From Lachnospiraceae bacterium (GTDB lineage Bacteria; Bacillota; Clostridia; Lachnospirales; Lachnospiraceae), in NCBI GenBank assembly GCA_017513625.1, contig JAFXEW010000040.1:1-50292 (forward strand): a stretch of 50,292 nucleotides of DNA. The letters are read 5' to 3'. Shown piece by piece: positions 33,112-41,797 of the stretch; the stretch's first letter is position 1; each line of letters opens with the position of its first letter. Position numbers and translations under genes: made by a program. The notes beneath the pieces are model-generated. The model was not told the origin of the DNA. It made no database searches and saw only the letters and a list, made by a program, of their open reading frames with translations.

Positions 33112-34281
33112 TTACTTAAGCAGATCCGCGGAGATGACCATTCTCTGTACTTCGCTGGTACCTTCGTAAATCTCGGTAATCTTTGCATCACGCATCATAC
33201 GCTCTACATCGTACTCTCTGGTGTAACCGTAACCACCATGTAACTGAACAGCCTTTGTGGTAACTTCCATTGCCATCTCTGCTGCGTATAACTTAGCCAT
33301 AGCTGCTTCTACACCGTAAGCAGTCTTGTGATCCTGCTGATACTGATCCTTCTTGCAAGCTGCCTTGTAAACCAGAAGCTGAGCTGCCTGTGCCTTGGTA
33401 GCCATATCTGCAAGCTGGAACTGTGTATTCTGCTGAGCTGCGATGGACTTACCGAACTGCTTTCTTTCCTTGGTGTAAGCGATGGTTCTTTCCAAAGCGC
33501 CTTCGCCGATACCCAGTGCCTGAGCAGCGATACCGATACGTCCGCCGTCCAGAGTGTGCATTGCAATCTTAAAGCCCTGTCCAAGCTTACCAAGGAGGTT
33601 CTCCTTAGGAATACGACAGTCAGTGAAAATCAATTCATATGTGGATGAACCACGGATACCCATCTTCTTTTCCTTGGTACCGAAGGTAAATCCGGGAGTA
33701 CCTTTTTCTACGATAAATGCAGAAATCTCTTTGATAAATCTGCCGGGTTTCTTTTCAATCTTGCCGGTAACTGCAAACACTACATAAACCTCTGCTTCCT
33801 TACCGTTGGTAATGAAAATCTTGGAACCGTTCAGAACCCACTCATCTCCGTCCAGAACAGCCTTGGTCTGCTGACCCTGTGCATCAGTACCTGCGCCGGG
33901 CTCGGTTAAACCGAAAGCACCCAGTCTCTTACCGCTTGCAAGATCAGGCAGATACTTCTGCTTCTGCTCTTCGGTACCGTAGGTCAAAATAGGATCACAG
34001 CAAAGAGAGGTGTGTGCAGATACGATAACGCCTGTGGTACCGCAAACCTTGGAAAGTTCCTCTACACACATAGCATATGTTAAAATATCACACCCCTGTC
34101 CGCCGTACTCCTTGGGAACGGGAATACCCAGGAAACCTGCTTTAGCCATTTTCTCAACGGTTGCACGAGGGAATTCTTCTGTCTCGTCAACTTCCTGTGC
34201 TAAAGGCTTTACTTCTTTTTCAGCAAACTCTCTAAAAAGAGCACGTGCCATTTCATGCTTTTTACTTAAAGTGAAATCCAT
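33112..34281 (-). CDS. bcd: Butyryl-CoA dehydrogenase
   Basis: A 389-residue acyl-CoA dehydrogenase that reduces crotonyl-CoA to butyryl-CoA with EtfAB. Features: N-terminal helical domain with VEELSKVCGTTGVIVSAHTS, FAD/substrate motif GAFGLTEPGAGTDAQGQQT, the second signature QLHGGYGYTREYDVERMMRD, and the catalytic base Glu in IYEGTSEVQRMVIS. Length is typical. It follows hbd by 32 bases. The stop is close to the palindromic spacer that separates it from etfB. Confidence 0.96.
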   Translation of the reverse strand: MDFTLSKKHEMARALFREFAEKEVKPLAQEVDETEEFPRATVEKMAKAGFLGIPVPKEYGGQGCDILTYAMCVEELSKVCGTTGVIVSAHTSLCCDPILTYGTEEQKQKYLPDLASGKRLGAFGLTEPGAGTDAQGQQTKAVLDGDEWVLNGSKIFITNGKEAEVYVVFAVTGKIEKKPGRFIKEISAFIVEKGTPGFTFGTKEKKMGIRGSSTYELIFTDCRIPKENLLGKLGQGFKIAMHTLDGGRIGIAAQALGIGEGALERTIAYTKERKQFGKSIAAQQNTQFQLADMATKAQAAQLLVYKAACKKDQYQQDHKTAYGVEAAMAKLYAAEMAMEVTTKAVQLHGGYGYTREYDVERMMRDAKITEIYEGTSEVQRMVISADLLK

Positions 34282-34313
34282 GATAATAATTCCTCCAAAT
34301 TATATTATTTTCA

Positions 34314-35189
34314 TTACATTGCATCAACAGGAGTCTTGGTTCTGTCTGCATTGTATACATAGAAGCCCTTACCGCTCTTAACACCAAGGTTACCGCCACG
34401 AACCATCTTACGAAGAAGAGGACATGCACGATACTTGCTGTCACCGGTTTCATTGTAAAGAACATCCATGATAGCCAAACAAATGTCCAGACCGATGAAA
34501 TCGCCCAGCTCCAGAGGACCCATGGGATGATTTGCACCCAACTTCATTGCTGCGTCGATACCTGCGATATCAGAAACACCTTCCATCTTAATGAAAGCAG
34601 CTTCGTTGATAAGGGGAATCAGGATACGGTTTACTACGAAACCTGCAGCTTCGTTAACCTGTACGGGAGTCTTACCGATTTCTTCGGAAATCTTAACAAT
34701 TGCATCTACAGTCTCCTGAGGAGTGTTTACACCTGCAATTACTTCAACCAACTTCATACGGTCAGCGGGATTGAAGAAATGCATACCGATCATGGGACGG
34801 GTTAAACCGTTACCGATTTCGGTGATGGACAGTGAAGAAGTATTGGATGCAAAAATACATTCAGGCTTACAAATCTTGTCAAGCTCACCAAAGGTGGTCT
34901 TCTTAACGTCCATATTTTCAAATGCAGCTTCTACGATTAAATCGCAATCTGCACAAAGGTCTTCCTTTAAACCGGGAGTAATCTTTGCAACGATGGCATC
35001 AACGGTTTCCTGAGTCATCTTACCTTTTTCTACAAGCTTTGCATAACCCTTTGCAATCTTGTCCTTACCGCCTTCAGCCCACTCCTGCTTGATATCGCAG
35101 AGTGCAACTTCATATCCGTCTACCTGAGCAAATGCTTTTGCAATACCCTGGCCCATTGTACCGGCACCAATAATACCTACTTTCATCAT
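34314..35189 (-). CDS. hbd: 3-Hydroxybutyryl-CoA dehydrogenase
   Basis: A 291-residue NAD(P)-dependent enzyme that reduces acetoacetyl-CoA to 3-hydroxybutyryl-CoA. The N-terminal Rossmann motif is VGIIGAGTMGQGIAKAFAQ; the catalytic region reads SNTSSLSITEIG, GMHFFNPADRMKLVEVI (with the His of the His-Glu pair) and the C-terminal domain has NRILIPLINEA and GANHPMGPLELGDFIGLD. AAGGAG precedes two consecutive ATG codons; the first is used here, the second lies at 35186. It sits between crt (26-bp gap) and bcd. Confidence 0.96.
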   Translation of the reverse strand: MMKVGIIGAGTMGQGIAKAFAQVDGYEVALCDIKQEWAEGGKDKIAKGYAKLVEKGKMTQETVDAIVAKITPGLKEDLCADCDLIVEAAFENMDVKKTTFGELDKICKPECIFASNTSSLSITEIGNGLTRPMIGMHFFNPADRMKLVEVIAGVNTPQETVDAIVKISEEIGKTPVQVNEAAGFVVNRILIPLINEAAFIKMEGVSDIAGIDAAMKLGANHPMGPLELGDFIGLDICLAIMDVLYNETGDSKYRACPLLRKMVRGGNLGVKSGKGFYVYNADRTKTPVDAM

Positions 35190-35215
35190 TCTGATCTCCT
35201 TATTATTTAATATGT

Positions 35216-36040
35216 TTATTTGTTTACAAAAGGTGCTTTTACCTTTTCTTTGTTCTTATCCAGGAAGAAAGCCATACCGTACTTCTGGTCTTCTGTTTCG
35301 AAGCAGTCACCGAATAACTTCTCTTCGATAACAATTGCAGCATCCATATCTGCATCCAGACCGTCGTTGATTGCCTTCTTACAGTTGCGTACTGCGATAG
35401 GTGCGTTCTTTGCAATACCTGCTGCCATCTTTTCAGCTGCAGCCAGCATTACTTCCTGTGCACTCTTCACTACATTGCCTTCTGCATCAACTTCTGCAAA
35501 ATATACCTCATTTACAAGACCGATTCTGTAAGCTTCTGCCGCCTTGATATTTCTTGCGGTATAAATCATCTGCTTAGCCATGCCTGCACCCACCAGACGT
35601 GCAAGTCTCTGGGTACCGCCGAAACCGGGAGTAATGCCCAGACCTACTTCAGGCTGACCGAATACTGCGTTGTCAGAACAGATTCTGATGTCACAGCTCA
35701 TAGCAATTTCACATCCGCCGCCCAGTGCAAATCCGTTGATAGCTGCGATTACAGGGATGGGGAATACTTCTAACTTACGGAACACATCATTACCCTTCTT
35801 ACCGAAAGCTTCTCCTTCAGCCTTAGTCAGGGTACTCATTTCTCCGATGTCTGCACCTGCCACGAAAGACTTAGCGCCTGCACCCGTTAAGACAAGGCAT
35901 CTGACCTCGTCCAGATTTACAGCATCCAGCGTTTTGTCAAGTTCATCCAGAACCTGGGAATTCAATGCGTTCAGTGCCTTTTCACGATTGATGGTAACAA
36001 CCGCGTACTGACCTTTTTGCTCGTATGCAATGTAATCCAT
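35216..36040 (-). CDS. crt: 3-Hydroxybutyryl-CoA dehydratase (crotonase)
   Basis: A 274-residue enoyl-CoA hydratase that makes crotonyl-CoA from 3-hydroxybutyryl-CoA. The oxyanion-hole segment FVAGADIGEM and the catalytic segment GGGCEIAMSCDIRICSDNA followed by FGQPEVGLGITPGFGGTQRL are typical, including the two catalytic Glu positions. The C-terminal part is slightly longer than in many clostridial Crt proteins (about 260), with an inserted VYFAEVDAEGNVVKSAQE stretch. It follows thl by 125 bp containing a hairpin. Confidence 0.95.
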   Translation of the reverse strand: MDYIAYEQKGQYAVVTINREKALNALNSQVLDELDKTLDAVNLDEVRCLVLTGAGAKSFVAGADIGEMSTLTKAEGEAFGKKGNDVFRKLEVFPIPVIAAINGFALGGGCEIAMSCDIRICSDNAVFGQPEVGLGITPGFGGTQRLARLVGAGMAKQMIYTARNIKAAEAYRIGLVNEVYFAEVDAEGNVVKSAQEVMLAAAEKMAAGIAKNAPIAVRNCKKAINDGLDADMDAAIVIEEKLFGDCFETEDQKYGMAFFLDKNKEKVKAPFVNK

Positions 36041-36120
36041 TTTTATTCTCCTTTTAACTTATCTCCTAATACTGTTTGAAATAAGAGCTTCTAATTTATT
36101 AAATTGCAGAAAACCCGCAA

Positions 36121-36153
36121 ACCAAGCGGTCCGCATGTAACGGAGCGCTTGGT
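36121..36153 (-). promoter_or_regulatory. Hairpin between thl and crt
   Basis: ACCAAGCG (36121-36128) pairs with CGCTTGGT (36146-36153), continued by CCG/CGG after a small internal loop. It follows the thl stop by 13 bases. The tail on the minus strand (TTTGCGGGTTTTC) is only partly U-rich, so it may act as a partial terminator or an mRNA-processing or stability element that makes thl levels differ from crt. Confidence 0.6.
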
Positions 36154-36165
36154 TGGGAACTTTCA

Positions 36166-37350
36166 TTAATCTTCAATTTTAACGATGGTAGAGCAGCCCA
36201 TACCGCCGCCGATACACAAAGTAGCCAGACCGGTCTTTGCGCCCTTAGCCTGCATCTCGTGTAACAGAGTAACCAGAATACGGCATCCGGAAGCACCTAC
36301 GGGATGACCCAGAGCGATTGCACCGCCGTTGGGGTTCAGCTGCTTATCAACATCGATACCCAAATCACGACCTACTGCGATGGACTGTGCAGCAAAAGCT
36401 TCGTTAGCTTCGATGATATCGAAGTCTTCAATCTTCATGCCGGTCTTTTCCATAACCTTTCTGGTAGAGTAAACAGGACCGATACCCATTACTTCGGGAC
36501 GGCATCCAGCCAGAGCACCTGCTACGAAAGTAGCCATAGGCTTAACGCCCAGCTCTTTAGCCTTCTCTTCGCTCATAACAACGATTGCAGCTGCACCGTC
36601 GTTGATACCGGAAGCATTACCTGCAGTAACGAAACCATCTTTATTGATTGCACGAAGCTTAGCCATACCTTCGATGGTAGAACCGGGACGGGGACCTTCG
36701 TCAACCTTGAACTCAACCATTTCTTTTTTCTTCTTAACCATTACGGGAACGATTTCAGCATCAAATGCGCCGGAAGCCTGAGCTGCTTCTGCCTTCTGCT
36801 GACTCTTTAATGCGAACTCATCCAGTTCTTCACGGGTAAGTCCCCACTCACGGCAGATATTATCTGCAGTTGTAATCATATGGTAATTGTTAAATGCATC
36901 CCAAAGAGCATCGTTTACCATGGTATCTACTAAAGTACCATTGTTCATTCTGTAACCGAAACGAGCCTGAGGCATAGCATAAGGAGCCATGGACATGTTT
37001 TCCATACCACCTGCCACAACGATATCAGCATCACCTGCCATAATCATCTGTGCTGCCTGGTTTACACAGTTCAGGCCGGAACCACATACTACGTTCATGG
37101 TAACTGCGGGCACTTCAATAGGAAGTCCTGCCTTGATGGATGCCTGACGAGCTACGTTCTGACCCTGGCCGGCCTGAATTACACAACCCATGTACACCTG
37201 GTCAACAGCTTCAGGAGCAACACCTGCTCTGTTTAAAGCTTCCTTAATAACGATTGCACCCAGCTCTGCTGCCGGAGTGTTGCTTAAAGAACCACCCATG
37301 GTTCCGATTGCGGTACGACATGCACCTGCTAAAACAACTTTTCTTGCCAT
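36166..37350 (-). CDS. thlA: Acetyl-CoA acetyltransferase (thiolase)
   Basis: A 394-residue thiolase that condenses two acetyl-CoA to acetoacetyl-CoA, the entry step of butyrate formation. The N-terminal active-site Cys lies in [15 protein letters not shown], the thiolase signature [19 protein letters not shown] holds the catalytic His, and the second catalytic Cys lies in [12 protein letters not shown]. The start at 37350 (MARKVVLAG) has GGAGG 8 bases upstream; the frame is open a further 41 codons but without a site. A sigma-A-type promoter lies 62-90 bases upstream. It heads the operon thl-crt-hbd-bcd-etfB-etfA. Confidence 0.96.
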   Translation of the reverse strand: MARKVVLAGACRTAIGTMGGSLSNTPAAELGAIVIKEALNRAGVAPEAVDQVYMGCVIQAGQGQNVARQASIKAGLPIEVPAVTMNVVCGSGLNCVNQAAQMIMAGDADIVVAGGMENMSMAPYAMPQARFGYRMNNGTLVDTMVNDALWDAFNNYHMITTADNICREWGLTREELDEFALKSQQKAEAAQASGAFDAEIVPVMVKKKKEMVEFKVDEGPRPGSTIEGMAKLRAINKDGFVTAGNASGINDGAAAIVVMSEEKAKELGVKPMATFVAGALAGCRPEVMGIGPVYSTRKVMEKTGMKIEDFDIIEANEAFAAQSIAVGRDLGIDVDKQLNPNGGAIALGHPVGASGCRILVTLLHEMQAKGAKTGLATLCIGGGMGCSTIVKIED

Positions 37351-37411
37351 TTTAGATTCCTCCATGTGAAAAAAATTGATTGTTATTTTATTATCAAATG
37401 TCACTATTCCT

Positions 37412-37440
37412 ATTTTAGCATAGCGATTTCCTATTTGCAA
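37412..37440 (-). promoter_or_regulatory. Sigma-A-type promoter of the butyrate operon
   Basis: Minus-strand TTGCAA (37435-37440) and TAAAAT (37412-37417) are separated by exactly 17 bases, 62 bases before the thl start codon. No other convincing promoter is seen before crt or etfB. Confidence 0.7.
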
Positions 37441-37462
37441 TGTTTTTTGACAAAAAAATAAC

Positions 37463-37488
37463 GGGCTCACCAAATGTCCGGTGAGCCC
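37463..37488 (-). terminator. Intrinsic terminator after hpf
   Basis: Perfect 9-bp arms GGGCTCACC (37463-37471) and GGTGAGCCC (37480-37488), followed on the minus strand by GTTATTTTTTT. It separates hpf from the butyrate promoter, just 23 bases downstream of it. Confidence 0.92.
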
Positions 37489-37527
37489 CTATTTTATTAC
37501 ACTATTTCATTAGTAAAAAGACCTGCT

Positions 37528-38055
37528 TTATTCTTCCGGCTCAATCAGTCCGTAAGTATTGCCTTTTCTCTTGTAAACCACATTCACCTGGTCTGTTTCC
37601 GCATTACAGAATACAAAGAAATCATGTCCCAAAAGTTCCATCTGGATACATGCATCTTCGGGATACATGGGCTTGATATCAAACTTCTTAGTACGTACAA
37701 TCTGAATCTCTTCATCTTCCATGTAATCGTTCTCTACATACATGTCACTGAATGAACTTGCAGACTGCTTTTTATCCACGATTTTATTTTTGTACTTCTT
37801 CAGCTGTCTTTCAATAATCTCTTCTACCAGGTCTATGGATACGTACATATCACTGCTTACCTGTTCGGAGCGGATTATGTTGCCTTTCACGGGAATGGTC
37901 ACTTCAATCTTCTGACGATCCTTCTCTACGCTGAGTGTCACATGTACTTCGGTGTCCGGCTTAAAATACTTTTCCAGCTTACCGATTTTATCCTCTACAG
38001 CCGCTTTCAAACCGGGGGTTACTTCAATATTTCTACCTACAATAATAATCTTCAT
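37528..38055 (-). CDS. hpf: Long-form ribosome hibernation promoting factor
   Basis: A 175-residue protein. The N-terminal S30AE domain (MKIIIVGRNIEVTPGLKAAV, DRQKIEVTIPVKGNIIRSEQVSSDMYVSID) binds the decoding centre; the C-terminal domain (about 118-175, MYPEDACIQMELLGHDFFVFCNAETDQ) dimerises ribosomes into 100S particles. Start chosen at MKIIIVGRN (38055), 9 bases after GGAAGGG; three codons of frame upstream are unlikely to be used. A strong promoter with an extended -10 box lies upstream. It is induced in stationary phase or stress in relatives. Confidence 0.95.
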   Translation of the reverse strand: MKIIIVGRNIEVTPGLKAAVEDKIGKLEKYFKPDTEVHVTLSVEKDRQKIEVTIPVKGNIIRSEQVSSDMYVSIDLVEEIIERQLKKYKNKIVDKKQSASSFSDMYVENDYMEDEEIQIVRTKKFDIKPMYPEDACIQMELLGHDFFVFCNAETDQVNVVYKRKGNTYGLIEPEE

Positions 38056-38090
38056 GTGCATCATCCCTTCCAGTAATTTATTGTACTGTC

Positions 38091-38120
38091 ATTATACCAC
38101 ATCACAGTGGTGTTTTGCAA
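38091..38120 (-). promoter_or_regulatory. Sigma-A promoter of hpf with extended -10
   Basis: Minus-strand TTGCAA (38115-38120), an 18-base spacer ending TGG, then TATAAT (38091-38096); a TG dinucleotide one base before TATAAT makes an extended -10. It lies 36 bases before the hpf start. Confidence 0.78.
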
Positions 38121-38483
38121 CAATTCCATTGAATTTTTACAATTTTTTCACATTTGTCTTGTCAATACAAAAAATTACTTTTTATGTGGAAAACTATATT
38201 TTTGGAATACTTCACAAAACATCCGTTCCAAATTTTTAGGGTGTAAAAACCTTAAAAACGCCCCCAAAAAAGGTGGATAATGTATATAACTCGGTGTATA
38301 ACCGACTTTTTGTCCATTTTGTCGCTTTTTGAAATGTGGATAACTTTAAACGTAAATTTATAAATTTTAACTACGCAATTTCGACACTTCTAACATTTTT
38401 GTTTAAATTGTACATTTTGCGCAGAAATCAAGTACTTTTTTCCTATGCAGAATTATTAGACAAATTATCAAAATTTCAAAAAA
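38121..38483. other. AT-rich spacer between hpf and trxB with DnaA-box-like sites
   Basis: A 363-bp very AT-rich region without a gene. It holds one perfect DnaA consensus (TTATCCACA on the minus strand, 38335-38343) and two near matches in the same orientation: TTATCCACC (38272-38280) and TTTTCCACA (38185-38193). No dnaA, dnaN or rpmH is near, and gene orientation does not switch here, so it is unlikely to be the chromosomal origin. Confidence 0.55.
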
Positions 38484-39395
38484 TTAGTTCTTATCAATGT
38501 ACTGCGCTGCACTAACCACTGCATTGGCTCCGTCTGCCACTGCGGTGATAATCTGACGCAAGGGTTTCTTACGGATATCACCTGCTACGAAGATACCTGC
38601 CGAGGTGGTGCGTCCGTCCTCACCTGCCAGTACATACCCCTGCTCGTCCATTTCCACCAGCCCCTTCAAAAGACCCGATACAGGATGTATACCTACTGCC
38701 ACAAACACACCGTTTACAGGCAGTTCTCTTTCTGCATCCGTCTTTACGTCCTTTATCAGCAAAGCCTCTACCTGATCTTCTCCCCGGATTTCGGACACTA
38801 TATGGCTGTATAGTACTTCCACATTAGGAAGCCTCAGTAATTCCTCCTGCAATACCTTTGCTCCGCGAAGCTCATCTCTTCTGTGAATCAGATATACTTT
38901 ACTGCAAAATCTTGCCAGGTAAATAGCATCCTCCAGTGCCACATCTCCGCCGCCTACTACAGCTACCGTCTTATTACGGAAAAATGCACCGTCACAGGTG
39001 GCACAATAGGATACACCCATCCCTGATAATTCTTCCTCGCCGGGCACCTGCAGATGTGCATGCCGTGCTCCGGTCGCCACCAATACCGCTTTGGCTTCCA
39101 ACACATCCTTTTCCGTCAGAATTTTAATTCTTGCACCGTTATCTTCAATACCGGTCACTTCAGCTTCCTGAAAAACCACACCCAGCTTATCGGCATGGGC
39201 CCTGAACTGCATACCCATATCAAATCCGTTTATCCCGGGCATACCCAGATAATTGTCTACTTCATAAGTGGTCAGTACCTGGCCTCCACTCATAGGATCC
39301 TTTTCCAGTACTACTGTATCCAGTCCCGCACGCTTGGCATAAACAGCTGCCGACAGGCCTGCCGGTCCTGAACCGATTATCACTAAATCATACAT
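38484..39395 (-). CDS. trxB: Thioredoxin reductase
   Basis: A 303-residue flavoenzyme. The FAD motif is VIIGSGPAGLSAAVYAKRAG, the redox-active disulfide is CATCDG, the NAD(P)H motif is AVVGGGDVALEDAIYLA, and the C-terminal FAD motif reads GIFVAGDIRKKPLRQI. It uses reducing equivalents to recycle thioredoxin. The start at 39395 (MYDLVIIG) follows GGAG by 9 bases; an ATG five codons upstream has no site. HRRDELRGAKVLQ in the NAD(P)H domain suggests an Arg-rich cofactor pocket as in NADPH enzymes. No thioredoxin gene is adjacent. Confidence 0.93.
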   Translation of the reverse strand: MYDLVIIGSGPAGLSAAVYAKRAGLDTVVLEKDPMSGGQVLTTYEVDNYLGMPGINGFDMGMQFRAHADKLGVVFQEAEVTGIEDNGARIKILTEKDVLEAKAVLVATGARHAHLQVPGEEELSGMGVSYCATCDGAFFRNKTVAVVGGGDVALEDAIYLARFCSKVYLIHRRDELRGAKVLQEELLRLPNVEVLYSHIVSEIRGEDQVEALLIKDVKTDAERELPVNGVFVAVGIHPVSGLLKGLVEMDEQGYVLAGEDGRTTSAGIFVAGDIRKKPLRQIITAVADGANAVVSAAQYIDKN

Positions 39396-39492
39396 TGTGG
39401 GTATCTCCATTTCTTATATTATTTAAGACCGGAACACTGCCTTCCGGCTGTCCCTTTCTCTCCTACACAAGTTTACCATATTCTTCCTTTTC

Positions 39493-39529
39493 TTTCCATA
39501 TGGAAAAACGATTCCTGCTGTGTTATACT
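39493..39529 (+). promoter_or_regulatory. Palindrome overlapping the candidate promoter of the SDR gene
   Basis: A perfect 14-bp palindrome TTTCCATATGGAAA (39493-39506) sits 17 bases upstream of a -10-like TATACT (39524-39529), so it covers the -35 position of the plus-strand SDR gene. It could be an operator; the -35 match itself is weak. Confidence 0.4.
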
Positions 39530-39588
39530 ATCGTAAATACGATTCTGTGACTTATATTATATGTTTATCGGATAAGGAGTATTCTCTT

Positions 39589-40341
39589 ATGATTCAGACT
39601 GATTATAAACGCTTTGATTCCCGGTTACCCATTGCCTATATCTCCGGGGCTTCCCGCGGCATCGGACGGGCAATCGCTAAAACCTTTGCCTCCGCAGGAT
39701 ACCAGCTGCTTCTTACCTGCAGCCATTCCATGGAACAACTCACTTCCCTGGCCGCAGACTTAGAAGATCAGTACCTTATCACCTGCATCCCCGTACAGGC
39801 AGACATGGGAGACTACGCTCAGGTACGTGACAGTATGCTTTCCCTGCCCCGTCTGGATGTACTGGTTAACAATGCAGGCATATCACATGTAGGACTTTTA
39901 AGTGACTTAGAGCCGCAGCAGTGGCGGCATATTATTGACACCAATCTCAGTTCCTGTTTCTATACCTGCAAGCATGCCGTTCCTCTGATGCTGCAGGCTC
40001 ACAGCGGACGGATTATTAATATTTCTTCGGTATGGGGCAATGTAGGTGCCTCCATGGAAGTGGCCTATTCCGCATCCAAGGGCGGTATGAACAGCTTTAC
40101 CAAAGCACTGGCCAAAGAACTTGCCCCCAGCAATATCCAGGTCAATGCCATCGCCTGCGGCATCATTGACACTGCTATGAATGCGCATCTCTCTGAAGAA
40201 GATATGGATCTTCTAAAACAGGAAATCCCTGCGGACAGACTGGGAACCCCTGCCGAAGCAGCTCATCTGGCGCTGCAACTGGCCCAGGCTCCCGACTATC
40301 TCACAGGGCAGATTATTACAATGGACGGCGGCTGGTGCTGA
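39589..40341 (+). CDS. Short-chain dehydrogenase/reductase (FabG-like)
   Basis: A 250-residue SDR on the plus strand. The cofactor motif is ISGASRGIGRAIA, followed by VLVNNAG, the catalytic Ser in INISSVWGN, and Y-x3-K in YSASKGGMNS. The C-terminus ends in the family pattern LTGQIITMDGGW. The protein resembles FabG, but no fatty-acid genes are adjacent, so 3-oxoacyl-ACP reductase activity is not assured. The start at 39589 has AAGGAG 9 bases upstream. It converges on the MFS gene with only 14 bp between them and no visible terminator. Confidence 0.88.
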   Translation: MIQTDYKRFDSRLPIAYISGASRGIGRAIAKTFASAGYQLLLTCSHSMEQLTSLAADLEDQYLITCIPVQADMGDYAQVRDSMLSLPRLDVLVNNAGISHVGLLSDLEPQQWRHIIDTNLSSCFYTCKHAVPLMLQAHSGRIINISSVWGNVGASMEVAYSASKGGMNSFTKALAKELAPSNIQVNAIACGIIDTAMNAHLSEEDMDLLKQEIPADRLGTPAEAAHLALQLAQAPDYLTGQIITMDGGWC

Positions 40342-40355
40342 TGCACCGGCCATTT

Positions 40356-41558
40356 TTATACCTTTACTTCTTCTTTCTCCAGCACTCCCAGTGTTACGAG
40401 AAGCACCAATGGGAACACAATAGCTGCCAAAAGGCCTGCCTTCAGACCATACTCCGGTGCAAGTCCCGATACCATACTCACAAGCTGAGGCCCCGTAGCA
40501 CAGCCTATATCTCCTGCCAATGCCAGCAATGCAAATAATACAGTGCCTCCCGCCTTGCAGCTGCGTGCCGCAATACTGAAAGTACCGGGCCACAAGATGG
40601 CAATAGAAAGTCCGCACAGTCCGCAGCCAAACAGCCCCAGTACCGGATGGGGTGCAAACACTGCAATCAGATAACTGACTATACACAACAGACAGCTTCC
40701 CTTAATAAACTTATGCAGATTCATGGTGCCTTCACTTCTGCCATAGTATGTTCTTACGATTCCCATAAGGATACAGAAGAAACAAGGCCCCAGTAAATCC
40801 CCTGCTGTTTTATCTACTTTTAAACCTATCTCTGCAAAATAGGATGCCCACTGGGACATACCCATTTCAGAGGCACCTGCACAGAGCATCAGGATTACCA
40901 ACAGCCAGAACATCTTCATACCAAAGAGTTTTCTGACCGGCAGCTGCTCATCCTCTTCCACCAGACGCAGTATGGGCACCTTTGAAAATGCCACTATATT
41001 TATAAACGGCAGCACAGCCCATATAAGGGGCAGATAAAACCAATTTTCACTTCCAAGCATCCTAAGCAGCAGCGTGGATAGCGCAATAAATCCCACACAC
41101 CCCCAGCAGTAAAAGGAATGTAGCAGACTCATGGCTTTTTCCTTTTCGTCCCCGGGTACTGCTTCTACAATAGGGCTTACCAGTACTTCCAATAATCCTC
41201 CGCCCATACCATTCAAAACAGTACCTATAATCAGCGCCGGCACCGGATTCGGCAGCACAGCCGGAAGCAGACCGATGGCAAAAAGCCCCAGCACTGTACA
41301 TACATGGGCCATTACCATACACAGTCTGTGTCCTATCCGGTCCACATACTTTGCTGCTACCAAATCCACCAAAATCTGAAAACCGAAATTCATTATTATC
41401 AGCAGTGAAATCATTTCCAGGGATATTCCCAGCCGCTTCTGATAGGTTACAAATAAAATAGGATTGATATTATTAATAATACCCTGGACAATATATCCCA
41501 GATAACAGGCATAAATAGTCGCCTGATTAGTTTCCAAAAATCCTTTCACTCTTTTCAT
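40356..41558 (-). CDS. MFS transporter
   Basis: A 400-residue membrane protein with about 12 transmembrane helices in two halves. Between TM2 and TM3 it has a short basic loop (AAKYVDRIGHRLCMVM), the MFS signature position; a longer cytoplasmic loop near residues 205-215 (LRLVEEDEQLPVRKLFG) separates the halves. The pattern (VQGIINNINPILFVTYQKRLG at the N-terminus) resembles sugar/fucose-permease-like or related transporters, but the substrate is unknown. Its upstream region holds the large palindromic element at 41614-41774. The gene converges with the SDR gene. Confidence 0.87.
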   Translation of the reverse strand: MKRVKGFLETNQATIYACYLGYIVQGIINNINPILFVTYQKRLGISLEMISLLIIMNFGFQILVDLVAAKYVDRIGHRLCMVMAHVCTVLGLFAIGLLPAVLPNPVPALIIGTVLNGMGGGLLEVLVSPIVEAVPGDEKEKAMSLLHSFYCWGCVGFIALSTLLLRMLGSENWFYLPLIWAVLPFINIVAFSKVPILRLVEEDEQLPVRKLFGMKMFWLLVILMLCAGASEMGMSQWASYFAEIGLKVDKTAGDLLGPCFFCILMGIVRTYYGRSEGTMNLHKFIKGSCLLCIVSYLIAVFAPHPVLGLFGCGLCGLSIAILWPGTFSIAARSCKAGGTVLFALLALAGDIGCATGPQLVSMVSGLAPEYGLKAGLLAAIVFPLVLLVTLGVLEKEEVKV

Positions 41559-41797
41559 CCGTGTTTATCCTTCACATACATATATTGTAAATATAATCCT
41601 TTGCGACTTCGTAGGGGCTTTCCCCGGGGCGTGGCTGTATATTTTCAAACGCGGGTACTTGAAAAACGTCGTCACTTAGCGAGGTATTTTACGAGCTTAG
41701 TGACGTGACGCTTTTTCACGTAGCGAGAGCGTGCCCGCATTGAAAATATACAGCCGCGCCCCGGGGAAAGCCCCCACACCTCACGCGCAAAAGATTA
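41559..41797. other. Spacer between the MFS and aldo-keto reductase genes
   Basis: The spacer is almost entirely the long inverted repeat described separately at 41614-41774, flanked by partly matching CTTTGCG and CGCAAAAG ends. I see no other gene or signal in it. Confidence 0.7.
41614..41774. repeat. Large GC-rich inverted repeat (MITE-like)
   Basis: Arms of about 41-42 bp (41614-41655 and 41734-41774) pair with only two or three mismatches; they share blocks such as GGGGCTTTCCCCGGGGCG and GGCTGTATATTTTCAA. The interior holds another pair, CGTCACTTAGC (41670-41680) with GCTTAGTGACG (41695-41705), and smaller hairpins. Flanks CTTTGCG and CGCAAAAG extend the symmetry. There is no open frame for a transposase, and target duplications are not obvious. 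Confidence 0.85.

Noticed and set aside
38121-38483. Chromosomal replication origin
   Set aside because: No dnaA, dnaN, rpmH or parAB genes, only three DnaA-like boxes, and no switch of gene orientation around it.
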